Below are positions 60,703 through 64,000 of a DNA stretch of 64,000 nucleotides, piece after piece. The stretch comes from Flavobacterium reichenbachii (GTDB taxonomy: Bacteria > Bacteroidota > Bacteroidia > Flavobacteriales > Flavobacteriaceae). Made by a program: the position numbers and the translations under genes. The stretch is taken from NCBI RefSeq assembly GCF_002217435.1, contig NZ_MUHF01000017.1, positions 38,352 through 102,351 of the forward strand, given 5' to 3'. Under the pieces are notes generated by a model. The model worked only from the letters and a program-made list of their open reading frames with translations, searched no databases and was not told the origin of the DNA. Every line of letters begins with the position of its first letter. Within the stretch, counting starts at the first letter, position 1.

Positions 60703-62049
60703 ATGGAAGAAATGCTCTTTTATGACCGAATGCAATTTGCCTTCACCATTACTTTTCATTATCTTTTTCCACAGCTTACAATGGGTCTCTCGCTCATTAT
60801 TGTGTACTTCAAGTGGAAATACTTAAAAACTAACGACGAACAATACAATCACGCTACCCATTTCTGGATGAAAATTTTTGCCCTGAATTTTGCGATGGGC
60901 GTTGTAACCGGAATTCCGATGGAGTTTCAGTTTGGAACCAATTGGGCAAAATTCTCCGAATTAACAGGAGGAATTATTGGGCAGACGCTGGCAATGGAAG
61001 GTATGTTTTCTTTCTTTCTCGAATCTTCTTTTCTCGGAATATTTTTATTTGGAGAAAAACTCCTTGGTCACAAATTGCATTTTGTTACCGGATTATTAAT
61101 CTGTATAGGTTCATGGGCCAGCGGTTTTTTAATTATTGCGACACATTCCTGGATGCAGAATCCGGTTGGGTATGAAATCCTTGAAAACGGAAAATTTGTG
61201 CTGACCAATTTTCAGGCTTTATTCCTTAATCCTTGGCTTTGGCCTTCGTTTTTACACAATCAGGCAGCTTCTCTGGTTACAAGTTCTTTTGTTGTTGCCG
61301 GAATTGGAGCTTTTTATATTTTAAGTCAGAAGAATGTTGCTTTTGGGAAATTGTTTCTAAAAACAGGAGTAATCTTTGGTTTAATTTCGAGTGTTATCGT
61401 TGCAGTTCCGACAGGCGATTTACTGGCTAAAAATGTTGTAAAATACCAGCCTGTAACATTTGCCGGAATGGAAGGAATTTTTCATACCGAGAAAAAAGGT
61501 TCTGAAATTGTCTTAATCGGGCAGCCCGATGTAAAAGACAAAAAACTAGATAATAAAATTGCGGTTCCAAATATTTTGAGTTTCCTGACTTACGGAAATT
61601 GGGACCAGGAAATTAAAGGTTTAGATCAGTTTGAAGAAGATCTGCATCCGACAAATATCTCCGGATTGTATTATGCCTATCATATTATGGTCGGACTCGG
61701 AACGGTATTTATAGGCTTAATGGTCCTGTCTCTTTTTCAGTTGATAAGAGGGAAATTATTCCAAACCAAATGGATTTTATGGTCGCTCATGTTTATGATG
61801 CCTTTTCCGTATATCGCCAATACAACGGGCTGGTACACGGCAGAACTGGGAAGACAGCCTTGGCTTGTTTACAATTTAATGCGAACTTCTGCAGGAGCTT
61901 CGCCAACAGTTTCTTCGGGAAATACCTTGTTTACTTTGCTGGGTTTTATTGGTTTATACCTTTTACTCGGAATGTTGTTTTTGCTTTTGATTGGGAAAAT
62001 TATCAATAAAGGGCCTCATCATGTGGAACTTTCAACAGAAAAAATATAA
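60703..62049 (+). CDS. cydA: Cytochrome bd ubiquinol oxidase subunit I
   Basis: The protein has 448 residues, the short form with a small Q loop. The N-terminal RMQFAFTITFHYLFPQLTMG carries a heme-ligand His; GQTLAMEGMFSFFLESSFLG contains the conserved Glu of the second helix group. Nine membrane helices are expected. It oxidises quinol and reduces oxygen with high affinity at the inner membrane. It overlaps nothing and is 2 bp before cydB. Confidence 0.95.
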   Translation: MEEMLFYDRMQFAFTITFHYLFPQLTMGLSLIIVYFKWKYLKTNDEQYNHATHFWMKIFALNFAMGVVTGIPMEFQFGTNWAKFSELTGGIIGQTLAMEGMFSFFLESSFLGIFLFGEKLLGHKLHFVTGLLICIGSWASGFLIIATHSWMQNPVGYEILENGKFVLTNFQALFLNPWLWPSFLHNQAASLVTSSFVVAGIGAFYILSQKNVAFGKLFLKTGVIFGLISSVIVAVPTGDLLAKNVVKYQPVTFAGMEGIFHTEKKGSEIVLIGQPDVKDKKLDNKIAVPNILSFLTYGNWDQEIKGLDQFEEDLHPTNISGLYYAYHIMVGLGTVFIGLMVLSLFQLIRGKLFQTKWILWSLMFMMPFPYIANTTGWYTAELGRQPWLVYNLMRTSAGASPTVSSGNTLFTLLGFIGLYLLLGMLFLLLIGKIINKGPHHVELSTEKI

Positions 62050-62051
62050 AT

Positions 62052-63128
62052 ATGGAATTCTTTTGGTACGTAGTTTTAATGGGAATTTTGGCTGTTTATC
62101 TGGTTTTAGACGGTTACGATTTTGGAGCAGGAATTATTCATTTGTTTTTTGCCGATACAGAAAGAGATAAAAAAGTAATAACCAATTCAATTGGTCCGTT
62201 TTGGGATGCTAACGAAGTTTGGCTTATCGCAGCCGGAGGTGTTTTGTTTTTTGCTTTTCCAACCTTATACGCTTCCTCTTTTAGCGGTTTTTATCTGCCT
62301 TTGATTATGATTTTGTGGCTTTTAATTTTCCGCGCCATCGGATTAGAAATGCGCGGGCAGGTACATCATCCGATGTGGGAAAGTATTTGGGATAAAGCTT
62401 TCGGAATCGCGAGTTTGCTTTTGGCTTTATTTTTCGGAATTGCTTTAGGAAATATTGTTCGCGGTGTTAATCTCGGAATGGTACAAAACGGCGTTTCGAC
62501 GCAAGAAGCACATTATTTCTTTCTGCCTTTATGGAATCCGACTTTTAGTCCGCAGGCAAATGAATTGGGAATTATAGATTGGTTTACGCTTTTTCTCGGG
62601 ATTGTAAGTACAGTCGCTTTAACGATTCATGGTGCGAATTGGATTATTTATAAAACAAATTCAGCTTTGATTCCGAAACTTAAAAGTGTAATTTTTAAAC
62701 TGAACATTGTTTTGCTGATTTTGGTTTTTATTTCGCTTGGAATCTGGCATTTTATAGAACCTGAACCGTTTCATAATTTCGTTGAAAATCCAATTTTATG
62801 GTTTTTTCCGATTTTGACTTTCGTTGGAATTTTAGGATTGTTCAAAGTTCGTTCGTTCAAAAAAGACGGTCACGGATTTCTATTTTCGACCTTGTTTTTA
62901 GTTGGAGGATTTGCTTCAACAGCTGTTTCAATTTTTCCTAATGTTCTGCCTTCAACCAATAAAGTAAATCCGTCCTTAACCATTTACAACACTGCTGCTG
63001 GAGAATACGGTCTGAATGCCGGACTGAGCTGGTTTTTTATCGCTTTATTTTTGGTGATTGTTTATTTTATTATTCAATACAGAGTTTTTAGCGGGAAAAT
63101 GGATGATATTGGGTATGGAGAACATTGA
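62052..63128 (+). CDS. cydB: Cytochrome bd ubiquinol oxidase subunit II
   Basis: The protein has 358 residues, eight membrane helices. YLVLDGYDFGAGIIHLFFAD and GPFWDANEVWLIAAGGVLFFAFP are diagnostic of CydB. It pairs with CydA and shares its transcript (2-bp spacing). No cydX-like small frame or cydCD follows. Confidence 0.95.
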   Translation: MEFFWYVVLMGILAVYLVLDGYDFGAGIIHLFFADTERDKKVITNSIGPFWDANEVWLIAAGGVLFFAFPTLYASSFSGFYLPLIMILWLLIFRAIGLEMRGQVHHPMWESIWDKAFGIASLLLALFFGIALGNIVRGVNLGMVQNGVSTQEAHYFFLPLWNPTFSPQANELGIIDWFTLFLGIVSTVALTIHGANWIIYKTNSALIPKLKSVIFKLNIVLLILVFISLGIWHFIEPEPFHNFVENPILWFFPILTFVGILGLFKVRSFKKDGHGFLFSTLFLVGGFASTAVSIFPNVLPSTNKVNPSLTIYNTAAGEYGLNAGLSWFFIALFLVIVYFIIQYRVFSGKMDDIGYGEH

Positions 63129-63179
63129 GGTTTTATGCCGCGAATTGAACTAATTTTTATGAATTAATTATAGGAACAG

Positions 63180-63207
63180 CCGTTGGTTTCAACCAGCGGT
63201 TTTTTTA
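63180..63207 (+). terminator. Terminator after cydAB
   Basis: CCGTTGGTT pairs with AACCAGCGG around TC, with one mismatch, and a run of seven T follows. It lies 50 bp after the cydB stop. Confidence 0.8.
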
Positions 63208-63301
63208 GTTTGGGCAAAGTCTTTTTTACATATATTTGATTATCTCCATCTAAATTTGGATGCAATCAAAAAAACAAACTCCTTTAAAAATAATTTTACC
63301 T

Positions 63302-64000
63302 ATGTTTTTTAAAAAGAAAAAGAAAATATTGACACAACAAGAGTTTCTTGGCATGATTAAGGAAAAATTGCCTTTAAGTGTTGATAAACTAAAAGTCAGC
63401 TATTACTCTGCGGATAGTTTACTGATGGAATATAAAAATAATGAGTTTGTTTTTAACTACGTTAATGAGTATAACAATTATGTAACTGATTCTCTTTCAA
63501 TTGATGTAATATTTGCAATTATTAGATCTAATTTTCTCACTTATATAGAGCTCCCAAAAGTGAACAGTGAAAAAATTTTTCCGCGCATTGAAAATCAGCA
63601 ATTCATAAAAGAGAGCGTTAAAAATATTTTTGCTTTTGACAATGTTGTATATAATAAACTTAATGAAGAGTTATATGTTCTTTTTGTTCATGAATATAAA
63701 GGTAAAGTTATCCCTGTTCAAAAAAGTGACTTGGTAGATTTGAATTATTCATTAGATGAATTATGGCAGAAGGCAACACTAAATCTCAACAATCTTCCCA
63801 ATATTCAAAGTCATGACACAGAAGGACTTTTTAGAATTACTGCCGGCGGATTATATGAAAGTAGTTTCATACTTCTGGATTTATTGCTTAAAAGAGAATT
63901 CGCTGTTTCTGGAGATATTGTTGTTGCACTTCCTACTCGGGATACCCTTTTTATTACAGGAAGTGAAGATCAGGAGAATCTCTCTAAACTTCGTGATACG
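63302..64000 (+). CDS. DUF1444 (YtpQ-like) protein, cut by the window end
   Basis: An uninterrupted frame of 233 codons starts at 63302 (MFFKKKKKILTQQEFLGMIK) and runs out of the window. Segments such as VIFAIIRSNFLTYIELP, FVHEYKGKVIPVQKSDL and VVALPTRDTLFITGSEDQEN fit the DUF1444/YtpQ family of cytoplasmic proteins of unknown function. The A-rich leader before ATG supports the start. Confidence 0.82.
   Translation, partial: MFFKKKKKILTQQEFLGMIKEKLPLSVDKLKVSYYSADSLLMEYKNNEFVFNYVNEYNNYVTDSLSIDVIFAIIRSNFLTYIELPKVNSEKIFPRIENQQFIKESVKNIFAFDNVVYNKLNEELYVLFVHEYKGKVIPVQKSDLVDLNYSLDELWQKATLNLNNLPNIQSHDTEGLFRITAGGLYESSFILLDLLLKREFAVSGDIVVALPTRDTLFITGSEDQENLSKLRDT

Overview
The window is an AT-rich chromosomal segment of a Flavobacterium-like member of the Bacteroidota. 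The evidence is promoter boxes of the TAnnTTTG type, A-rich sequences instead of Shine-Dalgarno sites before start codons, a TonB-dependent receptor with a carboxypeptidase-regulatory-like N-terminus, LytTR/2TM signalling genes, the trpEGDCFBA gene order, and many lipoprotein signal peptides. I see no rRNA, tRNA, CRISPR array, transposase gene or prophage. Most of the window is ordinary chromosome carrying small mobile-looking repeats.

Layout. 0-16 kb: a beta-propeller lipoprotein; a very large metallophosphoesterase/kinase-like/beta-barrel lipoprotein; an HD phosphohydrolase fused to a Pycsar-effector-like membrane domain; a GAF protein; an SDR/TetR pair with matching operators; a nucleoid-associated protein; a four-helix-bundle gene inside an inverted-repeat element; HPP and ClC membrane proteins. 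16-22 kb: an accessory island made by duplication of a three-gene cassette (67-aa small protein, secreted propeller protein, secreted 171-aa protein). The second copy has decayed except for its propeller gene. 22-36 kb: small metabolic genes, a TonB receptor, a LytS/LytTR two-component cassette with three 2TM domains, ctaA, cca, a GxxExxY gene inside a second inverted-repeat element, and yaaA. 36-41 kb: a TetR-controlled EmrAB/TolC-type efflux operon. 41-50.4 kb: the whole trp operon, read leftward, with three extra enzyme genes inside it. It is preceded by a leader peptide containing three consecutive Trp codons and a terminator, a classical attenuator. 50.5-64 kb: a beta-helix secreted protein; a MarR/nitroreductase/YceI operon; glpD; a lipoprotein hydrolase; a sulfur operon (two half-size YeeE/YedE proteins and an MBL-rhodanese enzyme); an HD hydrolase; cydAB; and a DUF1444 gene cut by the window end.

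The most interesting structural theme is between the genes. Several unrelated repeat families share one architecture: arrays of 7-9 bp units (RAGRTKCT, GTTTCAR, AATTCGTG, ATATAAGTR) arranged as inverted pairs. Most pairs are empty hairpins. One RAGRTKCT pair encloses a four-helix-bundle gene plus the broken 3' end of a second one, and one AATTCGTG pair encloses a GxxExxY gene, with an arm that supplies the GTG start codon of cca. This looks like a family of small inverted-repeat elements with protein-coding and empty forms. Palindromes of this kind also fill the four spacers from trpE to trpC, and most other long spacers of the operon hold palindromic elements of different types.
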